Source: Halopiger xanaduensis SH-6
GTDB lineage: Archaea > Halobacteriota > Halobacteria > Halobacteriales > Natrialbaceae
Direction of reading: 5' to 3'
DNA: 64,000 nucleotides
Assembly: GCF_000217715.1 (NCBI RefSeq)
Contig: NC_015666.1
Coordinates: 2,988,270 to 3,052,269, forward strand
Below the pieces are notes generated by a model. The model had not been told where the DNA came from and ran no database searches. It worked only from the letters and a program-made list of their open reading frames with translations. The position numbers and the translations under genes were made by a program. Positions within the stretch are counted from its first letter, which is position 1. Each line of letters starts with the position of its first letter. Below, in pieces: positions 42,159-50,713 of the stretch.

Positions 42159-43337
42159 TTAGTCGGCGGCGACGTCGCGCTCGCGCTGGCCCGCGGGGAA
42201 CCACGCGAGCTCGTGGTCGGCGACGACGCGAACGCCGACCCGCTCGTCCAAGTCGATCCGGTCTGAGTGGTTGTGCATGCACTCGACGGTTTCCCCGGAG
42301 TCGAGTTCGACGCGGTAGAGAACGGTCGGGCCGAGGTAGCGCCGGTAGACGACGCGGCCGTTCGGCTCCGCAGCCTCGTCGGCCGGCACGGCCACGACGT
42401 CGTCCGGACGCACGAGCAGGTCGATCGCCGAGTCGTCGTACTCCTCGGCCAGCCCGTTGACGTCGTCCCGGAGGACGCGGCCGACGGCCGTGTCGACGTG
42501 GTCGCCCCGCACCTCGCCCGAGACGAAGCTCGCGTGGCCGAGGAAGCCGGCGACGAACCGCGACTTGGGCTGCTGGAACACCCGTTCGGGCGCGCCGATC
42601 TGTTCGATGTCGCCCTCGTTCATCACGGCGACCCGGTCCGAGATCGACAGCGCCTCCTCCTGGTCGTGGGTCACGGAGACGGCGGTGACGCCGGCCTCCT
42701 TGATGATCCGGCGCACCTCCTCGCGCATCTCGACGCGCAGGTCGACGTCGAGGTTCGAGAAGGGTTCGTCCAGCAGCAGCATTTCGGGTTCCGGCGCGAG
42801 CGAGCGGGCCAGCGCGACCCGCTGTTGCTGGCCGCCCGAGAGTTCGTCCGGGTAGTCGTCGCCGTGGGCCTCGAGACCGACGAGTTCGAGGAGTTCATCG
42901 ACACGGGCCTCCCGTTCCGCTTCGGACCAGTCCTGCAGGCCGAAGGCGATGTTCTCGCGAGCCGTCAGGTGCGGAAAGAGTGCGAATTCCTGAAAGACGA
43001 TGCCGACACCGCGATTCTCCGGCGGGACGAACCGGCCCTCCTCGGCGACTGCGACGGGGTCGTCCTGCAGCCGAACCCGACCCGCGTCGGGCGTCTCGAG
43101 GCCGGCGATCAGCCGCAGCGTCGTCGTCTTGCCACAGCCCGACGGTCCCAGCAGCGTGAGGATCTCGCCGTCGCGGACCGACAGCGACAGGTCCGGGATG
43201 ACGGCCTCGCTCCCGTACCGCTTCGCGACGCCGTCGAGCTCGAGGACGACGTCGTCCGTCGCGGCGGGCTCGGGCGCGGACGCGGGCTCGGGCGCCGATT
43301 CGTCGGCTGCGGTCGTGAGTAGGTCTCCGTTCGCCAT
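42159..43337 (-). CDS. ABC transporter ATP-binding protein with TOBE domain (Fe3+/polyamine/thiamine type)
   Basis: A 392-aa ATPase. Walker A is GPSGCGKTT at about 64-72. The signature motif LSGGQQQRVALARSLA and Walker B LLLDEPFSNLD are intact. The C-terminal TOBE part (LLVRPDDVVAVPADEA and VVYRRYLGPTVLYRVELDSG) places it in the CUT1/PotA/FbpC group. The first 28 residues are a P/A/E-rich tail before VLELDGVAKRYG. No permease or binding protein is adjacent. A perfect palindrome of the DtxR type lies in its promoter. An iron-uptake ATPase (FbpC-like) is the best guess. Confidence 0.9.
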   Translation of the reverse strand: MANGDLLTTAADESAPEPASAPEPAATDDVVLELDGVAKRYGSEAVIPDLSLSVRDGEILTLLGPSGCGKTTTLRLIAGLETPDAGRVRLQDDPVAVAEEGRFVPPENRGVGIVFQEFALFPHLTARENIAFGLQDWSEAEREARVDELLELVGLEAHGDDYPDELSGGQQQRVALARSLAPEPEMLLLDEPFSNLDVDLRVEMREEVRRIIKEAGVTAVSVTHDQEEALSISDRVAVMNEGDIEQIGAPERVFQQPKSRFVAGFLGHASFVSGEVRGDHVDTAVGRVLRDDVNGLAEEYDDSAIDLLVRPDDVVAVPADEAAEPNGRVVYRRYLGPTVLYRVELDSGETVECMHNHSDRIDLDERVGVRVVADHELAWFPAGQRERDVAAD

Positions 43338-43375
43338 AATCGATTCCGGCCGGACCGGTGCCGGCGCTTGTTCGA

Positions 43376-43391
43376 TTTAGGCACTCCTAAA
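43376..43391. promoter_or_regulatory. TTTAGG-N4-CCTAAA palindrome, DtxR/IdeR-like operator
   Basis: Arms TTTAGG (43376-43381) and CCTAAA (43386-43391) are perfect inverted repeats. The half-site TTAGG is that of the iron-dependent DtxR/IdeR family. The site sits between the TATA-like CTATAAGT (minus strand, 43394-43401) and the ABC ATPase start, where a bound repressor would block initiation. Confidence 0.55.
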
Positions 43392-43393
43392 AC

Positions 43394-43401
43394 ACTTATA
43401 G
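43394..43401 (-). promoter_or_regulatory. TATA-like box of the ABC ATPase gene
   Basis: CTATAAGT on the minus strand lies about 60 nt upstream of the start codon at 43337. Initiation about 25 nt downstream would give a leader of about 30-35 nt and would place the palindrome over the start of transcription. Confidence 0.5.
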
Positions 43402-43493
43402 TTGCCGGTCAGTTCCCGCCGGTCGGGAGCGGGTAACTGAGTGGCGGCGATCGGCGTTGCAATCGCAGGCGAACCGGGAATGCAACGGGGTGA

Positions 43494-43970
43494 CTAGAGC
43501 TCGACGCCGCTCGGGATCAAGCTGTGCTGGCGCAGGAGACTGCCCTCGTCGTCGTAGACGAGAAAGGTCCGCTTATCGTAGGTGACGAACGGCTCGTCGT
43601 CCCCCTCGAGGGTGATCTCGACGGTGTAGCGCCCCTCGTCCTCGGTGGCGTCCTCGCCGTAGCCTCGAGCCGCGCGGATGAACTTCAGGACGTCGTCGGC
43701 GTCCTCGTTGAGCTCGAGGATGAACTCGCCCGTGATTCTGTTCGTGACGCTGACGACGCCGGCGGTGTCGTTGCCGAGCGGCTCCTGGAGACGGAGTGCG
43801 ACGTCGGTTTCGTCGGCGTCGAGGAGGTCGCCCTCGGGACCGGTAAGGCGCTCGCGAAGCATCGTCGACGGGCCGGTGAAGTCGATCGATACCGCGGGTT
43901 TGCGCGGCTCGCCGTCGGTCTCGACCCAGTCGATGTTAGTAACGTTTAGCGTGAAGTCCTCGCGCCTCAT
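43494..43970 (-). CDS. DUF5793 family protein
   Basis: The protein is 158 aa from ATG 43970 (MRREDFTLNVTNIDWVE); a longer frame upstream is not preferred. It is beta-rich: KPAVSIDFTGPSTMLRERLT, DVALRLQEPL and GRYTVEITLEGDDEPFVTYD. The pattern matches the haloarchaeal DUF5793 family as I recall it. It has no signal or membrane segment. A poorly conserved C-terminus ends HSLIPSGVEL. The function is unknown. Confidence 0.78.
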   Translation of the reverse strand: MRREDFTLNVTNIDWVETDGEPRKPAVSIDFTGPSTMLRERLTGPEGDLLDADETDVALRLQEPLGNDTAGVVSVTNRITGEFILELNEDADDVLKFIRAARGYGEDATEDEGRYTVEITLEGDDEPFVTYDKRTFLVYDDEGSLLRQHSLIPSGVEL

Positions 43971-44228
43971 TCCGTACCCACGGATTAGCGCTCCCGCCGT
44001 ATGAACGTAACGCACAACCGATCTTCGAACGAACATGTCCGGGCCGATCGGCCGTTCGGGTCGGCGCTCGTCGACTGCGTGACTCGCGTCGCCACTGGCG
44101 CTTGATCGGCCTGTCGGCAGGAAGCGGCCACAGAGGTAGATTCGGTCGGGATATTTATGATGGTGCGGTTGGGATATGCGACGAACGCTCCCCCCTCTCG
44201 GCGGTGAGGGGCCCGTATTGATGTCAGG

Positions 44229-46130
44229 ATGTCAGAACGCACCGATTCAGCTGGGGACGGTTCGGAGAATGACCACGCAGCGTCGCATCCCGACCCGACC
44301 GCAGCCCGCGGCGATGCCGCCGATGCTACTACGGACAGCGGTGGTGCTGCCGATGCCGACGCCCCGCCGCTCGAGTCCACGTTCGAAACCGCCAAGCGGA
44401 CGATCCGGCGGGTCCTCGAGACGCTGCGCGGGTCGACGATCGAGGTCGACGACTACGATCCGCGCGATCACGGCCCGCTGGTCGAGTTCGAGGGCGTCGA
44501 CGGCCTCGAGGAGGTCGACCGGTACTGGGTCGACGCGCCCTTTTCGTTCGTCTCGATCGGCTACGACGAGTCGGCCAGCCAGCACCGCTACCGCGTCGTC
44601 GAACCGCAACTGACCGAGGAGGAACGGGTCCTGCTCGAGACGCTCTTCGAGGACGTTCGCGATCCCCTGCTGTACCGGGCCGACGACGCCGAAGACGTCG
44701 AGGGACTGCTGCGGGAGACGATCCACGAGTACCTCGAGCGCTACGGCGCCGAGGTCGACATGGCGACCTTCTACCGGCTCTTTTACTACATTCACCGGGA
44801 CTTCCGGGGATACGGCCGACTGGAGCCGATCATGCACGACCCCCACGTCGAGGACGTCTCCTGCGACGGCTACGACCTGCCGATCTTCGTCTACCACGAC
44901 GAGTACACCGACGTCGAGACGACCGTTTCGTTCGGCGCCGACGAACTCGACGGGTTCGTCGTCCGGCTGGCCCAGCACTCCGGCCGGCACATCTCCATCG
45001 GCGAGCCGATGGTCGAGACGACCCTGCCGGACGGCTCCCGGGCCGAACTGGCGCTGGGGAAGGAAGTGACGCCGCGCGGGTCGGCCTTCACCATCCGGAA
45101 GTACGCCAGCGAGCCGTTCACGCCCGTCGACCTGCTCGAGTACGGCACCTTCAGCGTCGAGCAGATGGCCTACCTCTGGCTGGCGATCGAGCACAACAAG
45201 AGCCTGCTCTTCGCGGGCGGGACCGCGTCGGGCAAGACCACGAGCATGAACGCGATCTCGATGTTCATCCCGCCCCGGGCGAAGGTGCTGACGATCGAGG
45301 ACACCCGCGAACTCGAGCTCTACCACGACAACTGGCTCTCCTCGGTCACGCGCGAGCGCGTCCACGAAGGGAAGGACGTGACGATGTACGACCTGCTGCG
45401 CTCGGCGCTGCGTCACCGCCCCGAGTACATCGTCGTCGGCGAGGTCCGCGGCGAGGAGGCGATCACCCTCTTCCAGGCGATGAACACGGGCCACACGACC
45501 TACTCGACGATGCACGCCGACTCGGTTCAGACGGCGATCAACCGGCTCGAGAACGAGCCGATCAACGTCCCGCGGTCGATGGTCCAGAGCCTGGACATCC
45601 TCTCGGTCCAGACGCTGACCCGCCTCGGCGACAAACGGGTCCGCCGGAACAAGGTGCTGGCCGAGATCGAGGGGATCGACCAACGGACCGGCGAACTCGA
45701 CTACTCGACGGCCTACACCTGGGACGGCGAAAACGATGCGTTCCGGGGGACCGGCAGCCGCGTTCTGGAGGAGATCCGCGACGAACAGGGCTGGTCCCGG
45801 ACCGAACTGCTGACGGAACTGCGCAACCGCGAGCGGTTCCTCGAGTACCTGCGGGACAACGACATCTCGGACTACCGGCGCTTTACCGCCCTGGTCAACG
45901 AGTACTACGCGGACAAGGAGAGCGTCCTCGAGACGATCGCGGCCGACGAGGATGACGGCGACGGCGCGGACCCGAAAGCGAACGATCCGACGGCCGACGC
46001 GATCATCAGCAACCCGCTCGCAGGAGAGGGTGCCGACTCTGACGAGGCGGGTTCCGCAGACTCGAGCGATCGGGACCGGCTCGAGGAGACGGTCGTCGAC
46101 GAATCCGAAAACGCGGCCGAGGACGGGTGA
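44229..46130 (+). CDS. Type II/IV secretion system ATPase (PilB/TadA-like)
   Basis: A 633-aa ATPase. A long acidic N-terminal region of about 110 residues precedes the domain of the GspE/VirB11 family. Walker A is GGTASGKTT near residue 330. EDTRELELYHDNW is the Asp box, and HRPEYIVVGEVRGEEAITLF is Walker B followed by the TadA-type GEVR. A histidine box STMHADSVQTA completes the set. It powers assembly of archaeal type IV pili. The inner-membrane partner begins 9 nt downstream, which makes an operon. The C-terminal tail is acidic and unstructured. An archaellum role (FlaI) is less likely because no flagellin is nearby. Confidence 0.93.
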   Translation: MSERTDSAGDGSENDHAASHPDPTAARGDAADATTDSGGAADADAPPLESTFETAKRTIRRVLETLRGSTIEVDDYDPRDHGPLVEFEGVDGLEEVDRYWVDAPFSFVSIGYDESASQHRYRVVEPQLTEEERVLLETLFEDVRDPLLYRADDAEDVEGLLRETIHEYLERYGAEVDMATFYRLFYYIHRDFRGYGRLEPIMHDPHVEDVSCDGYDLPIFVYHDEYTDVETTVSFGADELDGFVVRLAQHSGRHISIGEPMVETTLPDGSRAELALGKEVTPRGSAFTIRKYASEPFTPVDLLEYGTFSVEQMAYLWLAIEHNKSLLFAGGTASGKTTSMNAISMFIPPRAKVLTIEDTRELELYHDNWLSSVTRERVHEGKDVTMYDLLRSALRHRPEYIVVGEVRGEEAITLFQAMNTGHTTYSTMHADSVQTAINRLENEPINVPRSMVQSLDILSVQTLTRLGDKRVRRNKVLAEIEGIDQRTGELDYSTAYTWDGENDAFRGTGSRVLEEIRDEQGWSRTELLTELRNRERFLEYLRDNDISDYRRFTALVNEYYADKESVLETIAADEDDGDGADPKANDPTADAIISNPLAGEGADSDEAGSADSSDRDRLEETVVDESENAAEDG

Positions 46131-46139
46131 CCGCCGCCG

Positions 46140-48272
46140 ATGCCCCTCTCGAATTTCCTGCCGCTGGCCGTCGCCGCCGGGCTCTGTTCGCTCGTCGTCC
46201 TCGCGCAAGTTCATGCCGGACTCGATCGGACGCTCACTCGAGCGGCGATCGGGCTGTTCGGCGGCTACGTCGCCGAGTTCAAGGGCGAACACCCCAACAG
46301 ACAGTCGGCGCTCCGGGCGGCGCACTTCGCGACGACCTACCGGGAGTACGGCGCGACGACGATGCTGTACGCGATGCTGTTCGCGGTCGCCGGCTCGATC
46401 GTCGGCATCTACGTCGTCTGGGGGCTGTTGTTCGTCCTTGCAGTCGATCCCGCCGCCATGCGCGAGGCGCTCCCCGGAACGCTCGCGTTCCTGGCGAACC
46501 TCGGCGGCGTGCCGTCGCTGTCGCCGACCGAACTGTTCGGCCTCTTCGCCCTCTCCTGTCTGACGATCGGTACCGTCGCGGGCTTCGGCGCGTACTGGCT
46601 CCGCTGGTGGTACCCGAGCTACGTGGCCGACGGCCGCACCCGGCGGATCGAAACCGGCCTCCCCTCGACGGTCGCGTTCATGTACGCGCTCTCGCGCAGC
46701 GGGATGGAGTTCCCGAAGATCGTCCGCATCCTCGCGCGCCACGAGGACACCTACGGCGAGGCGGCCGCCGAGTTCGGCGTCGCGGTCCGGAACATGGACA
46801 CCTTCGGCATGGACGTCATCACCGCGCTCCAGACGACCGGCCGGCGCTCCCCGAGCCCGAAGTTCGCCGACTTCGTCGAGAACCTCGTCAGCGTCCTCCA
46901 GAGCGGCAACAGCCTCTCTACCTTCCTCGAGACCCAGTACCGGGACTTTCAGGAGGAGTCCGAGTCCCAGCAGGAGTCAACCATCGAGTTGCTCGGGACG
47001 CTCGCGGAGGCGTACGTCACGGTGCTGGTCGCCGGCCCGCTCTTTCTCATCACGATTCTGGTGGTCATCGGCATCTCCGTCGGCAACACGTTCGATCCGC
47101 TGCGGGCGTTGATCTACCTCATCCTGCCGTTGGGCAACGTCGCCTTTATCGTCTACCTGAGCATGGTGACCGACACGATCACGCCCGGCGGCGTCGCCGA
47201 ACCGGATTCAGACGCGGACGAGGCCGCGCCGACCCCTGTCGTCATGGTACGCGAACAGCCGCGGGCCGACGGCGGCCGGAACGCGGCGCGCTCGACCTCG
47301 AGCCGACGGGGTCGCGAGCAGCGAAACCTCGAACGGGTGCGCTACTACCGCCGGTTGCAGCGGCTCCGCGAGCGCGTCGGGTCGCCCCTGACGACGCTGC
47401 GCGAGCGGCCCCGGCTCTCGCTCGTCCTCACCGTGCCGGTCGCACTCGCCGCAGTTCTGTGGCGGCTGCCGGCGGCGATCACCGATCAGGGGTTCGACGT
47501 TACCGCCGTCGACGACGTCGTCGCCGTCGGCGCGCTGTTCGTCGTCGCCGTCTTCGCCGGCTGTTACGAACTCCACCGCCGGCGGATCGAGGCGACCGAG
47601 GGCGCGATTCCCGACCTGCTCGAGCGGCTCGCGAGCGTTAACGACGCCGGAATGCCGCTGGTGTCCGCGATCGATCAGGTCCGCGGGTCCGATCTGGGGA
47701 CGCTCGGGGCCGAACTCGACCGCATCTGGGCGGACGTCCAGTGGGGTGCCGACCTCCAGACTGCCCTCGAACGGTTCGGTCGGCGCGTCCGCACTCGGGC
47801 GACGTCTCGAGTCGTCACGCTGGTGACGGAGGCGATGAACGCGAGCGGCAATCTCGCGACCGTGCTTACCATCGCGGCCAGACAGGCGGCGGCCGACCGG
47901 CGCCTCAAGCGCGAGCGCAAGCAGGCGATGGTCGAGTACCTGGTCGTCGTCTACATCGCGTTCTTCGTCTTCCTCTTTATCATCACCGTGCTCGCGGCGT
48001 TCCTCCTGCCGAACCTCCCCACGGAGGGGATCGAGGCCGCCAGCGGCGGGAGCGGGGGCGGGGGCGGGGGCGGCGGCATCGACGGACTCGGCGGGCTCTC
48101 CCAGAACGCCGCCGCGCAGTACAACACGCTGTTCTACCACGCGACGCTGGTGCAGGGGCTGCTCTCGGGACTGATCGCCGGCCAGCTGAGTACCGGCGAC
48201 GTCAGAGCCGGCGCGAAACACGCGGCCGCGATGCTCGCGCTGTCGGTCCTGTTGTTCGCCGTCGTGGTCTGA
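46140..48272 (+). CDS. Type II secretion system F family protein (PilC/TadC-like)
   Basis: A 710-aa polytopic membrane protein starting 9 nt after the ATPase. Two T2SSF domains are separated by a basic, disordered linker (about 360-425). The first contains RSGMEFPKIVRILARHEDTY and the second GMPLVSAIDQVRGSDLGTLG. Several strongly hydrophobic helices flank each. A glycine-rich stretch (ASGGSGGGGGGGGIDGLGG) lies near residue 630. With the ATPase it forms the platform of a type IV pilus. No pilin gene is seen in the window. Confidence 0.92.
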   Translation: MPLSNFLPLAVAAGLCSLVVLAQVHAGLDRTLTRAAIGLFGGYVAEFKGEHPNRQSALRAAHFATTYREYGATTMLYAMLFAVAGSIVGIYVVWGLLFVLAVDPAAMREALPGTLAFLANLGGVPSLSPTELFGLFALSCLTIGTVAGFGAYWLRWWYPSYVADGRTRRIETGLPSTVAFMYALSRSGMEFPKIVRILARHEDTYGEAAAEFGVAVRNMDTFGMDVITALQTTGRRSPSPKFADFVENLVSVLQSGNSLSTFLETQYRDFQEESESQQESTIELLGTLAEAYVTVLVAGPLFLITILVVIGISVGNTFDPLRALIYLILPLGNVAFIVYLSMVTDTITPGGVAEPDSDADEAAPTPVVMVREQPRADGGRNAARSTSSRRGREQRNLERVRYYRRLQRLRERVGSPLTTLRERPRLSLVLTVPVALAAVLWRLPAAITDQGFDVTAVDDVVAVGALFVVAVFAGCYELHRRRIEATEGAIPDLLERLASVNDAGMPLVSAIDQVRGSDLGTLGAELDRIWADVQWGADLQTALERFGRRVRTRATSRVVTLVTEAMNASGNLATVLTIAARQAAADRRLKRERKQAMVEYLVVVYIAFFVFLFIITVLAAFLLPNLPTEGIEAASGGSGGGGGGGGIDGLGGLSQNAAAQYNTLFYHATLVQGLLSGLIAGQLSTGDVRAGAKHAAAMLALSVLLFAVVV

Positions 48273-48334
48273 CTACCGCCGGTGCCGGTGGCGGTGCGAA
48301 CGCTTTTTGCACGCGCCCCGACCACTCCGAACCA

Positions 48335-49066
48335 ATGGGTACGGGCGACCGCGGTGACGACGAGTCGGACTCGAGCCAGCCGGACCGCCGGAGCGTCCGC
48401 GCGACCTACGACCGAATCGCGGACCACTTCGCGTCGACGCGCGAGTACGCGTGGCCCGAGGTCGAATCGTTCGTCGACGAGCGCGCGGCCGCACTCGAGA
48501 GCGGGGTCGGGGACGGAGACGGGGCCGAACCCGCCGTGGGCCTCGACCTCGGCTGCGGCAACTGCCGCCACGCCGAACTGCTCGCCGCCGACTGCGAGAC
48601 CGTCGTCGGACTCGACGCGAGCCGCGGACTCCTCGAGACCGGCCGAGAGCGCGGGCGGGAGCGCGGATTCGACGTCACGCTCTGCCAGGGCGACGCGAGT
48701 TCGCTGCCGCTGGCCGCCGACTGCGTCGATATCGCCGTCTACGTCGCGACGCTGCACCACCTGCCGACCCGCGAGGTTCGCCGGGCGAGCCTGAACGAAC
48801 TCGCGCGAGTGCTCTCGCCGGACGGCCGCGCGCTCGTCAGCGCGTGGTCGACGGCCCACGATCGGTTCGACGCGGACCCCGAGGCGGCCGGGGGGTTCGA
48901 TACGACCGTCGAGTGGACGCTCCCCGGCGGCGAGGCGGTCGATCGGTTCTACCACATCTACGCGCCCGCGGAGTTCGAGGCCGACCTCGCGGCCAGCGAC
49001 CTCGACCTGCTCGAGTGGGAGGTCTCGAGCGGGAACTGCTACGCTCATGTGGCCGGTTTAGAGTGA
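48335..49066 (+). CDS. Class I SAM methyltransferase, Trm9-like
   Basis: The protein is 243 aa from ATG 48335. Motif I is GLDLGCGNCRHAELLAADCE, a variant of the usual GxGxG. The sequence TLHHLPTREVRRASLNELAR then RALVSAW and a YHIYAPAEFEADL end are the pattern of Trm9/ABH8-type enzymes that act on the wobble uridine of tRNA with Trm112. The Trm112 gene is 13 kb away. Without a partner test the target is only likely. It is 62 nt downstream of the pilus gene and may be independent. A terminator-like hairpin follows. Confidence 0.85.
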   Translation: MGTGDRGDDESDSSQPDRRSVRATYDRIADHFASTREYAWPEVESFVDERAAALESGVGDGDGAEPAVGLDLGCGNCRHAELLAADCETVVGLDASRGLLETGRERGRERGFDVTLCQGDASSLPLAADCVDIAVYVATLHHLPTREVRRASLNELARVLSPDGRALVSAWSTAHDRFDADPEAAGGFDTTVEWTLPGGEAVDRFYHIYAPAEFEADLAASDLDLLEWEVSSGNCYAHVAGLE

Positions 49067-49091
49067 ATGCGGCCGTGTTACGGACCTTCAA

Positions 49092-49112
49092 CCCTCAAAT
49101 GAGGGTATTTTT
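49092..49112 (+). terminator. Hairpin plus T-run after the Trm9-like gene
   Basis: CCCTCA, an AA loop and TGAGGG form a 6-bp stem, followed by TATTTTT at 49106-49112. It resembles a bacterial-type terminator, though archaea mainly use T-runs. It lies 26 nt beyond the methyltransferase stop. Confidence 0.6.
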
Positions 49113-49281
49113 AAGTAAAATTACTAAAGGTTACTTTCCAGCGGCTAAGGCTATAGTTTCCGATCTATTTCATTATGTATAAGTTAGAAGTAAATCGAAT
49201 AAAACGTTCGCAAACGGGATCAATCGCGCAAAAAGGCCGCCGACTTTTATTGACATCTCGCTCCCCAGTGCCGGATGCGCT

Positions 49282-50232
49282 ATGACGCGCTTCACGCGAC
49301 GGACGACGCTGAAGGTCGCAGGCGCATCGCTTGCCGCAGCTACCCTCCCCGCGACGGCCGCCGCCGAAGAGGAAGAATCCACGTGGACGGTCGCCGAATC
49401 CCCCATCGACAGCACCGTCCACGACGTCATCCACACGGCGACGAACGCCCACGCGGTCGCGAGCGGGGGTCTCGTCATCGAACGCACCGACGCCGGCTGG
49501 GAAGTCGTCCTCCAAGGCGGTCCCACCGGCAACGGGAACGACCTCTACGGCGTCGACACCACCGACGACGGCGGGCGGCTCTGGATCGTCGGCGCCAGCG
49601 GCGCGATCGGCGAGTACGACGTGACGACGGGCAACCTCGTCGACCGCTCCGCGCCCAACGACTTCACGGCCAACTTCAACGACGTCGCAGTCACCGGCCC
49701 CGCGGGCGACGCGGACGTCTACGTGGCCGACGACTCCGGCTCGATCCACTACAGCTTCGAGAACGGCGAGGAAGGCACCTGGGACTACGAGGTCCCCGGC
49801 AGCGGCTCCGGCTTCAACGCCGTCGAGTTCTACGACGACCGCGCCGGCCACGTCATCGACACGAACGGGAAGGTGTTCGCCACCGACGACGGCACCACCT
49901 GGAACCCGATCGGCATCGAGGACGCCGGCGTCACGTTCTACGGCCTCGACAGCGACGCCGCGGACGACGTCGTCGTCAGCGGCGGCAACGCCTCCGTCTT
50001 CGAGTACGACGGCAGCCGGTGGGTTCCCGAAAGCCTCGGCGACGCCGACCTCCTCGACGTCGAAATCGAGGACGGCGACGGCTACGCCGTCGGCGGTGGC
50101 GGCGTCATCTTCGAGCAGACCGACGGCGAGTGGTCGCAGGTCCAGACCCCGACCGGCGAGAACCTCAAGGCCGTCGCCACCGGCGAGACCGACATCGCCG
50201 TCGGCGCCGGTGCCGAGGTCCTCGAGAAGTAA
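49282..50232 (+). CDS. Tat-exported beta-propeller (Ycf48/WD40-like) protein
   Basis: A 316-aa secreted protein. The N-terminus is RRTTLKVAGASLAAATLPATAAA, a clear Tat signal with an AxA site. The mature part has repeated blades of W-V-x-x-x-G-A-x-G-x-I pattern (GGRLWIVGASGAIGEYD, DVYVADDSGSIHYSFENG, VVVSGGNASVFEYDGSRWV). It resembles Ycf48-like propellers, which in other organisms help assemble membrane complexes. Here it is a free extracellular protein of unknown role. The upstream 215 nt is A+T-rich and should hold the promoter (TTTTATT near 49244). Confidence 0.88.
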   Translation: MTRFTRRTTLKVAGASLAAATLPATAAAEEEESTWTVAESPIDSTVHDVIHTATNAHAVASGGLVIERTDAGWEVVLQGGPTGNGNDLYGVDTTDDGGRLWIVGASGAIGEYDVTTGNLVDRSAPNDFTANFNDVAVTGPAGDADVYVADDSGSIHYSFENGEEGTWDYEVPGSGSGFNAVEFYDDRAGHVIDTNGKVFATDDGTTWNPIGIEDAGVTFYGLDSDAADDVVVSGGNASVFEYDGSRWVPESLGDADLLDVEIEDGDGYAVGGGGVIFEQTDGEWSQVQTPTGENLKAVATGETDIAVGAGAEVLEK

Positions 50233-50471
50233 CGCTACCGCTGTAATCGCGTCCGGTTCCCTCTGGTAAGCCGGCGCACTGCCGGTTCGATCGTCCCCTA
50301 ACTCCCCCACCCACCGATCGTCTCCGGACGGATCACCCCATCACTCCTGCTTCTTCGTTTTGAACGAGTCTCGAGTCGGTCGTTGAGCGAGCCGGCTCGA
50401 GTCAGCGACTCGACCGAATCGATAGACGAAACAGGAAGACCCTTAAACTCGGAGCGAAAATCGGGGAGTGC

Positions 50472-50542
50472 GCGCGGATGGTCTAGTGGTAGGACCTGAG
50501 CCTTCCAAGCTCATGGCCCGGGTTCAAATCCCGGTCCGCGCA
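50472..50542 (+). tRNA. tRNA-Gly(TCC)
   Basis: A 71-nt cloverleaf. The acceptor stem GCGCGGA pairs with TCCGCGC, discriminator A. The anticodon stem TGAGC/GCTCA holds the loop CTTCCAA, so the anticodon is TCC (glycine, GGA/GGG/GGN reading). The T-arm CCGGG-TTCAAAT-CCCGG is complete. No intron is seen. The CCA is not encoded. Its T-loop to 3' end is repeated at 50643. Confidence 0.96.
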
Positions 50543-50642
50543 TTTCTGTGCGCGCAAACCCGCGAGCAACAGCACTCGTATGAGGGATTTGCATTCGGGA
50601 AGTCACAGCGCGTGAGCGTAGCGAACGCGACCGTCTTCGCGT

Positions 50643-50664
50643 GGTTCGAATCCCGATCCGCGCA
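50643..50664 (+). repeat. Copy of the tRNA-Gly 3' end, possible att scar
   Basis: The last 22 nt of the tRNA (50521-50542), from the T-stem to the discriminator base, occur again here with two differences. The segment in between is about 100 nt and holds no gene. This is the pattern left by a site-specific element that used the tRNA as attachment site and has been lost. Confidence 0.7.
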
Positions 50665-50713
50665 CGTTTCAACAGCCGATCGTTCGCAGCGTTGCCGACA
50701 ACTCCCGAGTCGA

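Noticed and set aside
44247-46742. 831-aa minus-strand frame opposite PilB/PilC
   Set aside because: Antisense of two clear genes, with valine/arginine-rich composition and no motifs.
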